Notes: generated by a model not told the origin, from the letters alone. A stretch of DNA of 64,000 nt from Rhizomys pruinosus (GCA_009823505.1 VZQC01012405.1:531663-595662); one strand, 5' to 3'; counted from the stretch's first letter, positions 21,895-34,849 are shown. Made by a program: numbers and translations.

Positions 21895-21896
<2 letters not shown>

Positions 21897-21939
<43 letters not shown>

Positions 21940-21970
21940 GTAGTTATATACACATAAATATATACACATA
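21897..21970. repeat. (AC)n-(TA)n microsatellite
   Basis: (AC)17 at 21897-21930 followed by TATATATATG and similar to about 21970. Confidence 0.9.
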
Positions 21971-21987
21971 TCATCTGAATTGGAGGA

Positions 21988-22500
21988 TTTTTTTTTTTTT
22001 TGGCTAAAAGATGTCATGTTTTCCTTAAGGAAGTGCTCTAAGGTTCCTCCTTGGCAAACCCAAACAACCATAAATCCTGCCCTTGTGCTCCACACTGGGG
22101 TCTTTCCCTCCCATGGTCCCCCAAATGAAGTCTACTAAGCATGCATCCTGTCTCGATCCCCCTGCACTGGCCTCCATGATACAGCCCAGGTAGTCCAAAA
22201 ATGGCAGTCTATACTCTGAAGAGGCTGAAATCCCCTTAGCTCCTTAGTCCACAAGCTGGGTATCTCAGTAGTCCCCATCTGGCATTGAAGGTTTGGAGGA
22301 TTCTTGGAGAGACATGAGTCTTCAGTCCATATTGGAGGGTTAAAAAGCTGTGTCCCATTTCTTTGAAGACACAGCAAAAGCAGTGTCAGGGGCTCCCACC
22401 CTTCACCCCCCCAAACCCTGAGAGACCCCTGAGGACCAGATCCTCAACTGACCTCAAGAAAACAAAAACCTTGGTTAATCTGGGCTGTGTGGCCTTAAGC
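21988..22500 (-). mobile_element. Unresolved retroelement-like segment
   Basis: A T13 run at 21988-22000 would be its poly-A on the - strand. The body (tgaagactcatgtctctcca, aaaatggcagtct-type text) is not unique-looking, but I cannot assign a family. No coding potential. Confidence 0.35.
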
Positions 22501-22987
22501 ATCCAAAAAGAAAGTAAAACCAGAAATAAATAATCAGTAAGACCAGAGAAATTGTACTTCAGATATAAAAACTGCTTCCATTTTTTGTTGGACTGTTCAG
22601 TAGTTTGTTCTCCACACTTCTATGGATAGGCTAGCACCAGTGTATGGGAGCTTCATGCTAACAGTGTATGCTTTGCAAATCACATACTTCCCCTTTGTAC
22701 CCAGCATCCAGAACTAAGTATTAACTCTTCCTCTGTCTTAGGACCGATAAAACTGACAGCTGGCTTTCTAGGGTGCATAACAGCTTCTGTGCAGCTGCTT
22801 AGCCATAATTATTTAATTAGAAGCTTCCAACTGTGCCTATATAAGCATTAATTCATCAAGCTGTTGTGCTCTGGTTAATGGGCCGAAACCATGGGAGGTA
22901 CTCTAAAGCAAGGAGCTGACTGCATGCAAAGATGATTTTCACAGAGGAATTTATCTTCCTCCTGAGCTTAGTGATGGTAAATGCACA

Positions 22988-23055
22988 CAACATCACACAC
23001 AGACAGACACATACATGGACACAGGCACAGACACAGACACATGCAGACACACAGA

Positions 23056-23096
<41 letters not shown>

Positions 23097-23112
23097 GCGC
23101 GCGCACACACAG
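22988..23112. repeat. (CA)n-rich compound microsatellite
   Basis: Degenerate cacagacacagacacatg units, then pure (CA)n from 23060 and an alternating CGCGCG patch near 23093-23103. Confidence 0.9.
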
Positions 23113-23850
23113 GATTCAAGGAACTAAGGGGAATTCAAGCAAGTAATCAGCTCTTCTAATATCTCAGGAAAAAGCAAACTCTCAATGCCTGGTTTCATAT
23201 CACATTAAAAAATGAGCACAAGAAGCTTCTGCCTTGCATTTGCTTGCCAACAGCCACAGGGAGAGAAGAGATCTCCTGGTTCCCCTGTTTGCCTGTTTTT
23301 CATCCAAGTCTTCTAAGAGGATTTGGGCATCCCAAATCTACCTATGAGTAAATTAAATAGATTACAGTCTTAATTCCTGTAAATTTTCTTGTGGACTTAG
23401 ATACTGAACATCAATTAATTCTGAAAAATTGATTGATTAATGTTAATGTTGTTAATGTTAATGTAGAACTATGAGCAATTAAAATGTCAACTGGTATCTG
23501 CATGCATCAATGAGAGATGTCTGTTTAGTCTGTGTCATCCATACAGGAACATAAGAGGAAGTAAGTGTGCTGGAGTTGACTCACAAGACACTTTAGACAT
23601 GTGCTTTTTTTATTTAAAATGACAAAAGGTACCTCTACCCCTTTCCACCCATTTGGCCAAATAATTTGTCCCCATCCTTCAAGCATTTTATAAAAAGTAA
23701 ACCCATAAATAATCTGACAGTGCTCTTTGATTCACCTCCAGATAAAGTGGAAATTAAGTAAGTTGGAAATAGGAGGTCCTGATTTTTAATCAGACAGTCA
23801 ATAGCCATCACATCGCTTGGGAATAAAATCAAAAGTGCATAGAAAGAAAA
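23113..23850. other. Unique intronic DNA
   Basis: A short ttaatg repeat (23440-23465) is the only structure noticed. Confidence 0.5.
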
Positions 23851-23855
23851 GAAAC

Positions 23856-23995
23856 TTTTCAGGGCATGGTGGTGCACGCCTTTAATCCCAGCACTCAGGA
23901 GGCAGAGGCAGGCAGATCTGTGTAAGTTCAAGGCCGGCCTGGTCTACGTAGTGAGTTCCAGGCTAGCTTGGGCTATAGGGAGACCCTGTCTTAAT
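23856..23995 (+). mobile_element. B1 SINE
   Basis: gggcatggtggtgcacgcct, tttaatcccagcactcagga and agaccctgtctta. Its tail has become a long (CA)n. Confidence 0.95.
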
Positions 23996-24043
23996 ACACA
24001 CACACACACAACACACACACACACACAGACACACACACACACA

Positions 24044-24101
<58 letters not shown>
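23996..24101. repeat. (CA)n microsatellite, about 105 bp
   Basis: The longest CA tract in the window. Slightly interrupted by AG (acagac) in its first half; the last ~55 bases are pure. Confidence 0.95.
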
Positions 24102-24102
<1 letters not shown>

Positions 24103-24109
24103 ACAGAAA

Positions 24110-25280
24110 ACGAGAAAGGAACCTTTAATTTCTAGGGCATTTTTCAATGCCCAAGAGAGACAGTGGGAAGACTGGTCTCCTTCGACGATAGTTATACACA
24201 CTTTCTTAAACCTACCCAGAAATGACTCACTTCAGAGGAATGCCTGAAAACACTGGTTTGAAAGTTTCTAACCAAACTAACAACATGACCACAAACAGAG
24301 AGTTTAGTGCATAAGTTATCTTTAAATAATATATTTACACTCTGAATTCTATGAATGATAAAGAACAAGTTCATCATCTTTTGCACAAAGGCTACACACA
24401 CCAGATGCATTTTCATCTGTCTTCTATTTCTTTTAGTTCTTCGAGTTTAAAGTTTACCTCCACCAAAGTCCCTATTCTGATTTCCTGACATATAAAGTAT
24501 ATATAATCAGGCCTAGAAAAAGTCCTTGGCAAATAGTTCTTGAAATTATTTCACACTTAGGATTCAACTCAGACATTTGCTGAGAAGTGTATGTCTACGG
24601 GGAATAATTTCTCCAATATTGACCATAAAGGCTTCAATTAACAGGTGTGCTTTCACAGGAAAACAAGTAGAAGTGCCGGGCTCCTAAGATGATTGTAGCT
24701 CCTCTTCTCCTGATTACCTGGCTGTTACCAATGATAACCTCTCAATTTTTGTTACACATAGGATGTTGGCACAGTCAGATGAATCACAGTGCAGAGCAAC
24801 GTGTGGGGTATAGGAAGCTTGCTGTCTGCCAGCATCTTCATCCCCTCTTCCTGTCTTTTCTGTCCTCTTAATCCCCCTGTTTCTTCTTCCTCTTGCTCAA
24901 GCTCTCCCTGATGTCAAGCTCCCCATGCCATAAGCAGAGCCTGTTGTCCACAGACTTGTTCTGTCATTGCGCTTGGAGTGCTCTCAAGACATAGTGTTAC
25001 TTTCCCCAGAGGTATTTGAGCATAAGAACAATTTTAATGGTTGTGGGTCTGGCAGGCTTTTACTGTGAAGGAAATGTTCTTAAGACTGAAAGCTACTTAA
25101 TTTCTAATCTAAAGAAAAAGACAATTTAAGTATGAAGATTCACGATGAAGTCAACATAGGCTCAAGGCCAGGCAAACACTGAAGGGTAAAAGTGCAGAAA
25201 TAATGATGGAATTTTCTTATTTGTTTAAGATCATGTACATTGAGAATTAGACTCAATATAACAGGGAAATAAACATGTTA
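24110..25280. other. Unique intronic DNA
   Basis: No gene or repeat recognised. Confidence 0.5.
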
Positions 25281-25291
25281 GTCATATATTT

Positions 25292-25505
25292 GTTAAAGTA
25301 TTTTATTTATATATTTTATTTTATGTGTATGAGTACATTTCCTGCATGTAGGTGGGTGCCCAGGGATGTCAGAGAGGGCATCAGATCCCCTAGAACTGGA
25401 CTTAGAGAAGGTTGTTAGTCTCCATGTGGGTGCTGGGAATTGAATCCAGGTCCTCTGCAAAAGCAGCCAGTGCTCTAACTGCTGAGCCATCTCTCCAGCA
25501 CCAAT
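25292..25505 (-). mobile_element. Older B2 SINE
   Basis: TSD TCATATATTT at 25282-25291 and 25506-25515. Lacks the 17-bp duplication. Confidence 0.9.
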
Positions 25506-25519
25506 TCATATATTTTTAT

Positions 25520-26570
25520 ATTGTTTTCAATCCCATACAAAATAAGATCTGTTACTGGAGTTCAATCTCTTGTGGAAGGTGAATATGATAGGTTCTTCCT
25601 GGGCCTATGCCTTTACTGAATGAATTCAGCAGCAGGAAAAAATGTCAGTATGTGAGAGTATAAGGGGAAGAAGACAAGTCTCTGAGTTTGATGTCAAGAG
25701 TCCTGATAAATTAAAAAAATATATACACTTGGAAAGAGAGGAACACATATTACTGACAGCCTGATGAGGTTTAGATCTTATCAAAGAAATTAGAAATGGA
25801 AGTAGCTGAGAATGTACCAAATTCTCCCAATACAAAACACCTCTGAACACAAAACATGGAGAGGAAAATCTGCTTAAGAGATGCAGGCCCACTGTACCTA
25901 AAACAGCTCTCCAGAAGCTGATAGACACACACCGTCAGTCTCTACTTTCTTACTCAAGGTTGCTTTTCTTCCGTGGTCTTTGCTACCATCTTCCTTAAAG
26001 CTTGCATTTCCTGGGCAGCCAATTAGATTTTTATTATGGAAAATTTTTCAAATGTGAACAAGTGTGGAGATTGTGTAGTGAACTTCAATTTAACCAACAT
26101 CCATCTCCGATGACTGCATCTATCATCATGAGGTAATCTTGATTCATCTACGTCTTTCTTACTTTCCCTTTTGTCTAAACTGGATTACTTTGAAGAAAAC
26201 CCTCTGTATCAATCTTGGACTCCATCTCCAAATAACTATAGTAAACATTTCTCTACTAGAATAGATTTTTAAATTTACACAATGCAATTATTGCACACTA
26301 AATTAATAATCCTTTTCCTATAAAAAATTTAGTCAGTGATCAAACTTCTCTATTTTTTCCATATTTTCTTAAAGTTAGTTTGTCTTAATCAGTGTCCACA
26401 TGTGACACATCCATTACATTAAGTTGCTATGTTTATTCTCTTTCATAATTAAAATATATTGTTGTACAATAAAATGTTAAGATCCTGTTTACTTATTAGG
26501 TGTAGAAGTTAGGATTGATCAGATTCGGCTTGCTTATTTCTGGTAAGACTTCTTAATTGCTTGTGGCAAA
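25520..26570. other. Unique AT-rich intronic DNA
   Basis: No recognised repeat or gene. Confidence 0.5.
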
Positions 26571-26586
26571 CGAAATTTTAATTCTT

Positions 26587-26597
26587 TTAAAAAATAT

Positions 26598-26629
<32 letters not shown>

Positions 26630-26837
26630 ATGTATTGTCTGCATGTAGGTCTTTGCACCCGTGTCGTGCAATGCTGCCGGAGGTCAGAAGAGGGCGTTGG
26701 ATTCCCCTGGAACTGGAGTTCTTCTGGAATTGGAGTTACAGATGGTTCTCAGCCGCCATGTGGGTGCTGGGGATCGAACCCGGGTCCTCTGCAAGAGCAG
26801 TTGGTGCTCTTAACCGCTAAGCCATCTTTCCAGCCCT
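26587..26837 (-). mobile_element. Young B2 SINE with 17-bp internal duplication
   Basis: Perfect 15-bp TSD GAAATTTTAATTCTT at 26572-26586 and 26838-26852. An (ATTT)n tail lies at 26596-26630 on the + strand. Confidence 0.95.
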
Positions 26838-26859
26838 GAAATTTTAATTCTTATTGGTG

Positions 26860-28265
26860 GATGGAGAAGCTTTGTTATATAGGCAAAGTAAGGGTATCTT
26901 TTTGTTATCTTTTTCATATTCATCATGAGAATAAATAGAAATTTTGGGCTATTCTCTCCATTTTTCATGTTGACTGTTATGACAAAATGAACATTATAAG
27001 AGGTGCCCGATTCTCCATTCATTCAAGATCCATCGACAGACAGACTGTTACATGAGAGCTCTCATTACACCAGGCTGCCTTTAGGAATATAGTGAGCCTA
27101 CCAAGATGTGCACTGGCTCCTGCTGATTCTGAGCAGGAGTCATTTTGGGTAGGAGAATTCACCTTCTGCCTATTCTAATTTCGTATTGCATATTCTTAGA
27201 TGTTTTCAGCTGTGCTGAAGCTCCACTGACTTCACCATCTGTTTCCCAACACCTTTTCTCTGTGTTTCTTGTCTTAGTAAATGGCATCTTCAGTCACTGG
27301 TATTTAAGGAGCAATCAAACCTAGAATGCATCCTGAGACTTCCTTCTCCGCAGTCAACTTCTCTAATCTATGTATGTGCTCTTGCCTCGCCTTCTTTCCA
27401 AAAATCCATCCATGTCTTTTCATGCCAGGAGATGCTATTTCTGATGAGGCAGCTAATGTTGCCGTTTTTAGAATGGAATTTTGTGATGTTTTACACAGTA
27501 TGGTTCGATGGTGTTTAGGTGCTTTCCCCTATCTGCATTTTCTTCCACTGCCCCCTTCAGCCCAATTTAATGTACTCTCTTATGTGTATTATTATGGCCT
27601 ATGAAGTCTGATTTGTGTCCCCAAATGTCCTTCACCGTGGGTCCATCCACGGGGCCCACCGAGAGAGTCCCATCCTTGTAAGAGTGACTCTCCCTCTCCC
27701 AGCAGCCAACAGTTGCCAAAGTTCCTTAGGTTGTGTTGGGATTTCTTACTCACTACACTTTTCCCTATGCTGAAATTTTTACCTAGTTTGAGCTTGCATA
27801 GGTCTTACGCATGCTGTCACCATTGCTGTGAGTTCATATGGGCATCTGACCAGCTGTATGCAAGACTGTCCTTGTGGCCGTCCACCACTCCTGGCTCTTC
27901 CGGTCTTTCCACTCCCTCTTCCACGATGACCTCTGAACTTTCGGAGGCAGAAGTTTGAAGTAGGTGTCCTACTTAGGAATAAGCACTTTTCCACCTCTTG
28001 TTTTCTGCACATTGGCCAATTACTGGTTTGTGAGTGATTAACATTTCTGAGTGAGTAATGTTGGCAAGAACTTACTTTGTCCTCCCCACCTGATAGTCTT
28101 CTTTAGATCTGTTTTCTCTTCTGCAAACATGGTGAAGTTTTAAAAATGTGAGTCTGACCATGTCATTTTTCCACTTAGAGTTCTACATTAGCATAACGTT
28201 CTCTTAGAGTTAAACATGTCTTTACTGTGTGTCACCACCATTTACTTTTGCAATGACCTCTACTG
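26860..28265. other. Unique intronic DNA
   Basis: No recognised gene. Open frames at 27326-27958 have no domain signature. Confidence 0.5.
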
Positions 28266-28269
28266 GATA

Positions 28270-28549
28270 CTGTTAAAAACTGGCTTCTTCATTTTTGTTC
28301 AGGTCCCAGCTAGAGATGACACTTTCTGGGAGGCTCTTCCCAACCCACTGTGTCTGGATAAGGGATGCCTTAGGTTTGTCTCCTAGGGCTCTATTTTTCC
28401 CCTACTAAAATAGATACAAATGTATTATGCTTACATATTTATCAGCCCCCCCCCCACCAATTTAGCTTATTGGAAAACAGAAATTGTGTCTATTGTGTTC
28501 ATCTTAATACGTGGCATGGACACACATATAGGTATTCTGTAAATCTTTT
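28270..28549 (+). mobile_element. L2-like 3' end
   Basis: 'ggaggctcttcccaaccca', 'aaaacagaaattgtgtctat' and 'tggcatggacacacatatag' follow the order of the L2 3' end. It hosts the twin-primed insertion at its end. Confidence 0.5.
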
Positions 28550-29145
28550 TTTTTTTTAATTAGTTTTTATTGATGCTTTGTGCATTTCATACATTTTTTC
28601 CAATTCAGTTCAGGCTTATTTCCCTTTCCCTCCCCCCCCACCCCCACCCCATCCCAGATCATGCATTCTGCCATAACTGTCCTGCATCTTTCTCTCAGTT
28701 TTTTTTTTTCATTTTTAGCTATAAGTGATAATCCATGAGTACAAGTATCCTTCATGCAAAACCTATCTGCAGGCTGTTGTGCCCAAACACCTACAGCCCC
28801 ACCATCCAGTGGGGGGTGACAGGTTGTTTGTTCAATCAAGTTGATCAAATGAGTGTCCAGACTACATTGCTGTAGTTTCACCATTCACCCCATTCGCAGC
28901 CCTTACATTTTACCACGCCCCCTCTTCCGCAGGTTGTTCCCGAGGCTTAGAAAAGGGGCACAGGTGGATGAGAGGTAAAACAGTCCACTCTCTCTGGAGC
29001 TGTTGACTTGGACTCTGGTCAATTCTGGCTGTTTCCTTTCATGGGCTGACAGTTTGTCCAGGAATAACCTTTCGATCCTACTAATGAAGAACAAGCAATT
29101 AGATATATAGGTATTTAAGCAGCACTAATAGTTATGGTAGGTTAC
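28550..29145 (-). mobile_element. Family A retroelement, 3' portion of a twin-primed insertion
   Basis: On the - strand it matches family A copy 1 from about 1496 to 1905 and continues to a full 3' end: a G-rich tract (ggggtgggggtgggggggga), caaagcatcaataaaaacta and poly-A. It is flanked on the left by the TSD TCTGTAAATCTTTTT (28535-28549). The partner segment in opposite orientation follows at 29146. Confidence 0.85.
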
Positions 29146-29475
29146 TTTAATCTCTTATAAAACCGGTAAAACTGCTTTCTTTAATTGACTACTAGACATG
29201 GGAACTATGGAAGGGATTACTCTCTGTTCAGAACCAAATATAATACTAAAGTCCTAGGGCTATGCACTCAGTCAAAATATATTAATACAGGAGCTCTGAC
29301 ATCAGCAATGGATTGTTCTACCAGGTGGATGTTGGCCAGGGGATCCAAGGCCCCACAAAAGGGAAGGGCTCCTTGCCTCTAAGTTGGGATACCTACAGGA
29401 GGAGAGGCAATAAGACCCTGCTGCCGAAGACCTGACGTTAACATGGGAGGGATGTATTGAGACCACACATGCAAG
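29146..29475 (+). mobile_element. Family A retroelement, inverted 5' portion of the twin-primed insertion
   Basis: On the + strand it matches copy 1 positions about 816-1152 (taatctcttataaaac.gg, aattgactactagacatggg, gacatcagcaatggatt). About 340 bp of the element between the two segments is absent. The right TSD TCTGTAAATCTTTTT at 29476-29490 is followed by AA, giving the L1 endonuclease site TTTT/AA. Confidence 0.85.
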
Positions 29476-29609
29476 TCTGTAAATCTTTTTAATGTAAATG
29501 TGCTGACTGAAGCTTTCTCTTATGGTCAGGAATGCTGCTGTCTGAAAGTACTGTTATAAACTCTTAATAGAAAAACTGGAGGTCAGTGATGGTATGATTA
29601 ACGCTTTAA

Positions 29610-29690
29610 AGAATAATAATGGCATTTCCTAATGTTCACTGAGTGCTAAGCCTTTTATATGCAAAGCAGAATTGTCACTAAAAGATGAGT
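29610..29690 (+). mobile_element. MIR fragment
   Basis: 'aatgttcactgagtgctaag' and 'ttttatatgcaaag' resemble the MIR 5' core. Short. Confidence 0.4.
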
Positions 29691-30022
29691 TCTACTCTTA
29701 GCACCTGCACAAAGATTCCCGCCCCAGGGAAATGAGAAGAACACTTACCAGCAGCAAAGTCTCCTGTGGTCTCCTTTTAGTTGGTTCAGGCAAAGTGGAG
29801 CAAATTGAAGCTGGGTGGGGCTAATGTTTAAGGTAAAGCCCCAGAGGAGAATCAGGATTCAGAAAAGTGCTGCAAAATTGATAAAATATTCCCAATAGTA
29901 AAAGAACTCTACTGAATACAAAGTATGCTATGAGACTTGCCTTCTTAATTTTCTCTCTGCTGAAGTGTTCCATTTACTCCCTTCTATTCCCAACAGTGAT
30001 CATATGCCTTAATACCAAAGGC

Positions 30023-30300
30023 AGCCTGACATGGTGGTTAAGAGTCTGGATCTTAGAGCATGGGTAAAAGTATGCCATTTGCCATAAAAATGTTGCTCAT
30101 TTGAATCCCTGTTTGCACTTTACTAGGGATGTGGTTATTAGCAAATTACCTTCCTCCTATGCCTCAGTTTCCTTAAGTGGAAAGTGGAGATGAGAACAAT
30201 AATGCTTGATTGATAGGGTTGTTATGAGACTCAAATGGGTGATGCATTGTAAAGTACAGGGAGAGTGCCTGGCACCAGACAGGGCTTAGAATGCTAATAA
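30023..30300 (+). mobile_element. MIR SINE, near full length
   Basis: catggtggttaagagtctgg, gcctcagtttccttaagtgg, gatagggttgttatgagact and agagtgcctggcaccagaca give the complete MIR order. Ancient mammalian SINE. Confidence 0.9.
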
Positions 30301-30309
30301 TATCCAGCC

Positions 30310-31910
30310 TGAGAATACTGACAGGGATTAGTCATAGGGCCTCATTTAAACAGTTGTCTGCTTCTTTCTGATAGTTCGTCGTTTTGTCTAGCTTATTCAT
30401 CTATGCATATTAATATCAACAACAATTATCTAGAGGTGCACTTGATAAAAAGGAAATTCTGTCTGTTCATTTTCATAATCATAAAAGCAAACCCTTCAAA
30501 GACTTCATATTAAATGGTACATGGTGCACACAATTTCTGAGCACAAATTAAATATATATAAGTATATATTAGTAGTTATATAAAGAAAGGGAAAGGAAAA
30601 AAAAAGGACTTAAAATATAATAAAGTTGTGGTTTTACATGGCCGTTCCACAATGAAAATTGTTAACAGTGGCCTATCTGCTCTCACTTACCTTTCAAGAA
30701 ACTTGACTTTTCAAAACCTTGAATAAAATGCAGTGAGTTTTAAAATTAAGAATACAGCTTAAATTATATATTCAGTCTCTGCAGAATTATAAATGCCCTT
30801 TGATGAATCTTAGCCTAGAGAATATTCTTCGTGGTGAGCAAAAGCTGGTGTTTGTATGTGTCATTGACAATGGGATTATTTAAACTGTTCCAGAAGTGAA
30901 AATAAGATGTGCATTGTGCTTCGCACTGTGTGTAGCTCTGTTTCTGACATTGTAAGGAAATGAGACTTGTTCGGGGTGTGTTACTGTGTGACCTGTTCAG
31001 AAACTCCCCCATGTGCAGAAATTCATACCTTTCTATTTTTACGCATCAGCTCTATTCTCAAGTAGAAACTTACAGTAATTACCCACCCCAGTTTATAGCA
31101 ACCTTTCATTCTGAGTAAATATGACACAATGCAATTGTGAACTAACTGCAATGAGGAAAATTGTGTGGAATTTGGAAGCAAATTTAAGACTTTCAGAGCT
31201 GTTGCTTGGATTTTAGACAACTCTGTGAACTAGCCAGGCTGACACTGATAGTCAACCAAACAAAGTAAAGGAAAGTTAAACTCAGAGAATGGTAACCATT
31301 TTGTAAAAGGACCCTGGAGCAACAGAGAAACTTTAGTCATCAGTGTAATGGAATTGTGCTTATGTATGCTGAAGTGTGCAACACAGAGAAGTGTTTGAGG
31401 AGTTCTGAATACCTCAAATAGAAAAAGAGCTGACCTGAAATACAGAGTACACCGATCACTGGCCAGTCATCACTGGTAATTTTCTTATAGATTAAACATC
31501 CAGTTATATCAGTTAAAGCCATTTTCCTATGGGCATGTTCCTGCAAATTTACACTGCAAGACAAATGGAAAATAGAATTCAGTTTTCATTTAATTGCTTT
31601 CTAGTCAATTATTTGAAATATCTTTTCTTCTTTAAACAGAAGATACATTTGTAAAGTTCAGTTTTGTCAAGCTGTAACGATACAATGGGAGGATATTAAT
31701 TCCCATTTTCCAAGGAAAAACATGCTCATAAGAAAATGAGCAATTTTGGTTGGCTTTTTCTGAAAGGATACTGATGTGGTATAGGGAGATAATGACTGAT
31801 ATTCTATAATGCTTTCATGAGTTTTATGTCTGTTTTGGGTGTGTAAAATTATAAAATATTTATTGTGTTTGTTTGAAAAGAACTTATTGAGGAATCAATA
31901 AGGCTCTATC
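30310..31910. other. Unique AT-rich intronic DNA
   Basis: No recognised repeat or gene across 1.6 kb. Confidence 0.5.
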
Positions 31911-31928
31911 TCATACAAAGTATGTTTT

Positions 31929-31936
31929 TTTTAAAT

Positions 31937-31979
<43 letters not shown>

Positions 31980-32194
31980 TATATATGAATGTACTGCCTG
32001 CATGCAGTTTTGTGCACCCGTGTCATGCAATGCCGTGGAGGTCAGAAGAGGGTGTCGGATTCCCTTGGAACTGGAGTTCTTCTGGAATTGGAGTTAAGGA
32101 CGGTTCTCAGCCACCATGTGGGTGCTGGGGATCGAACCCAGGTCCTCTGCAAGAACAGTCGGTGCTCTTAACCGCTAGGCCATCTCTCCAGCCC
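31929..32194 (-). mobile_element. Young B2 SINE with 17-bp internal duplication
   Basis: TSD CAAAGTATGTTTT at 31916-31928 and 32195-32207. A long (ATTT)n tail lies at 31936-31980. Confidence 0.95.
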
Positions 32195-32209
32195 CAAAGT
32201 ATGTTTTAT

Positions 32210-33165
32210 AGGACCGTCCACTTCAGATGGGTAGAAAATGTCAAATCTGTATGCAAAGCATCTAGACTCTGATTCATGAACTCTTCATGCTAATGATTTT
32301 CTAGTACTTCTCCACAATCTGCTGGGGAAGTGATTAGCAATCTGCACAGACTTCATTGATTGGAATCTGCCGGTGCTTCAAACTTTCCTTCATCTGCACT
32401 CTCCACATATACAAAAAATGTCGTGAAGTGCAATCTTGTTTCTAAAACATCTTGACCTCCTTTCATGAGAGTGTCCTTCTTCATTAGGCAGATTTAAGTC
32501 TTGTATGTTCCTGGTGGAGATTTCTGCTCACTACTTCTGAGCATATGAGTGCAAGCTGTGTATTGTTACCTTGCTCTGATCTTTGCTTTTTGTCTATGAG
32601 TTACCATGATTTACCTGAATATCTCATAAGCTGCTTCAGAGACTTCTAATAGTATTGTTGGGATAACCACAGTGCATCCAAACTTTAAGGAAGAGATTCC
32701 CATAGTTAGTATTCTCATGAGGCTTAGGGAAAAATTAGATAAGGAAACTAGAAATCACAATTTTGTGTGATGGGGAAAGTGAAAACTTAAAGAGGATAGA
32801 GCGGAGCTCCAGATCTGAATTTGGGGTATAGGAAATTAGACTAGCTTTAATATTAATGCTCAGAGAAGAGAAAAATCCTTAAGTCTTTAATGCATTTGTT
32901 GACATTGAGATGCTAGGTGACTGATGAAGTCATGAAAGTTATACCCTAGCATGGCTTAGGAGAACTTTAAGATTGTTAATAACCCTGTTGTTAGTTTTTT
33001 CAATGATAGCTGTGTAAAATGATTTTAGTTATGCCAGAAACCAATGTCATCCTTTTTTAACTATTTCTCTCTTCCGTTGAAAGCTTCACTTGTAAAAGTA
33101 TATGTGGAAAATTAGAGTCCAAATGCCATCCCATGTAGCTAGCAATTGAATTTTAAAGATTGTAT
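32210..33165. other. Unique intronic DNA
   Basis: No recognised repeat or gene. Confidence 0.5.
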
Positions 33166-33171
33166 CTTTGG

Positions 33172-33306
33172 GGCTGGAGAGATGGCTCAGCAGATAAGAG
33201 AACTGACTGCTCTTGCAGAGGACCCAGATTTGATTCCCAGCACCCACACTACAGCTAACAATTGTCTATAACTCCAGTTCCGGGGGATCCAACACTGTCT
33301 TCTGAC
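33172..33306 (+). mobile_element. B2 SINE, 3'-truncated
   Basis: gggctggagagatggctcag to cactgtcttctgact, then it stops abruptly where L1-like sequence begins. SINEs are usually 5'-truncated, so a later deletion or rearrangement is likely. Confidence 0.85.
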
Positions 33307-33309
33307 TGG

Positions 33310-34115
33310 AGATTTCTTTTGTCTGGTACTGTGTTTCTTGTTATACATCCTTCAGCTATGCACATGAACTTAAGTTTAGATACTGTATGTGTATTTTTTA
33401 GTAAGTTTTTGAGCTAATTCATTCCCCTCTAGTTTTTCATATCAGCTAAGCTTTATTTATCTCTTCTCTGTCTTTCACTGTCTAATTTCCCTCCTCCTTC
33501 CCTAGTTAAAATACCTCATTTCCTCCTTGATAATACCTGTCTCCTATGAACCCCTCCTCTCCTGAGTCCTTCTTCCTCTATATGCCCACAGTTCCTTGTA
33601 TAACTATTCCCATCCCAGTTAAATATCCTCATTTTACCAATTTCACCCTTGGAAACACCTGTCCTCTTACTTGTCCTCTCTCTCAGGCTTCTTTCCTTTT
33701 ATCTCCATTTTCTTTCCATTTTCCTTGCTCCTGCAGTCACATCAGGATATATACTCACAATTACATCAGGATTTCATGCTAGATCCACAAACGAGGGGGC
33801 ACATACATCATTCATTTTTCTGAGTTTGTGTTATTTCACTTAATACAACAGTTTCTAGTTTCATTCATTTACCTGCAAATTTCATGATTTTGTCTTTTTT
33901 TTTTACTGCTCAGTAGAACTCCATTGTATATCTGTGCCATATTTTCATTATCCATTACCAAGTTGAAGGACATTTAGGTGGCTTCCATTTCTTAGCTATT
34001 GTGGAAATAACAACAACAAAAATGGATGTACAAGTATCTCTTCAGTAAGATGATTCTTTGGGTATATGCCAAGGAGTGGTTTAAATGGATCATATGGTAG
34101 ATTCATGTTTAGTTA
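33310..34115 (-). mobile_element. LINE-1 ORF2 3' end and 3' UTR, degenerate
   Basis: On the - strand: atatacccaaagaatcatct, atggaagccacctaaatgtc, acaatggagttctactgagc, atgaaatttgcaggtaaatg and tagaaactgttgtattaagt. These are the diagnostic L1 ORF2 terminal blocks. Frame is broken. Confidence 0.85.
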
Positions 34116-34329
34116 GTTTTTTTTTTAACTCAAGAGAATAGAGTGTGAACCAATTAGAGTGGACCCTGCCTATGAGAACTCAGAAGCCTAGCTTCTATTC
34201 ATTGGCCTCACTCTGGTCCAATCACTATACCCTTCCTTCATGCCCTCAAAGAAAGAAAAAAAAATCACAAAGCACATTCCTGCCCCCCCCCACATGTTCA
34301 TCTTGCCCATTTGTCCATCTGTGATGTTT

Positions 34330-34620
34330 TCACCCTGTGCTTTCCCTAGTTCTTAGAACTGGCTGGCTTCCCTTGCACCTTGTGTTTCTGCTTCCCCAAA
34401 CACTCTGCCTTCCACCTCTCACCACTTTGAATCTTATTCATCTTTGAGCATCAGGCCTTAGTGGTTTTTTTTTTTTCTTAGAAAGACCTTCTGTTATATC
34501 ACAGAGGAAAGATCCAGGTCTTCCTAGTTGCTGTCTTCATAATGCCCTGTTTATTTCCATTACTATGCTAGCACTGCTTATACATGTGATTATTGGTCAG
34601 ATTCTCTCTCTCCTAAAAGC
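34330..34620. mobile_element. Possible L2 remnant
   Basis: Pyrimidine-rich text such as 'cttgcaccttgtgtttctgc' and 'catctttgagcatcaggcct' resembles ancient L2 sequence. Orientation and limits are uncertain. Confidence 0.25.
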
Positions 34621-34773
34621 ACCATCAAGGCAGCAGTTATACTTGCCCTTCTCTTCTGTACTCACCACTGGTGCAACATCTAGTGCATAGCGTACACACA
34701 CGAGTCATTTTTCACCTATCTTTCCAGGGTCATTATGTAAAATTATAATAGATTTCTTTTTCATAACGATTAC

Positions 34774-34776
<3 letters not shown>

Positions 34777-34829
<53 letters not shown>

Positions 34830-34839
34830 TACACACACA
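34777..34839. repeat. (TC)n-(AC)n microsatellite
   Basis: (TC)19 then (AC)n with one CAT interruption. Confidence 0.95.
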
Positions 34840-34849
34840 AAAAAGAGTT

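Noticed and set aside
23996..24101. CRISPR-like regular repetition
   Set aside because: It is a simple (CA)n microsatellite; no spacer/repeat structure anywhere in the window.
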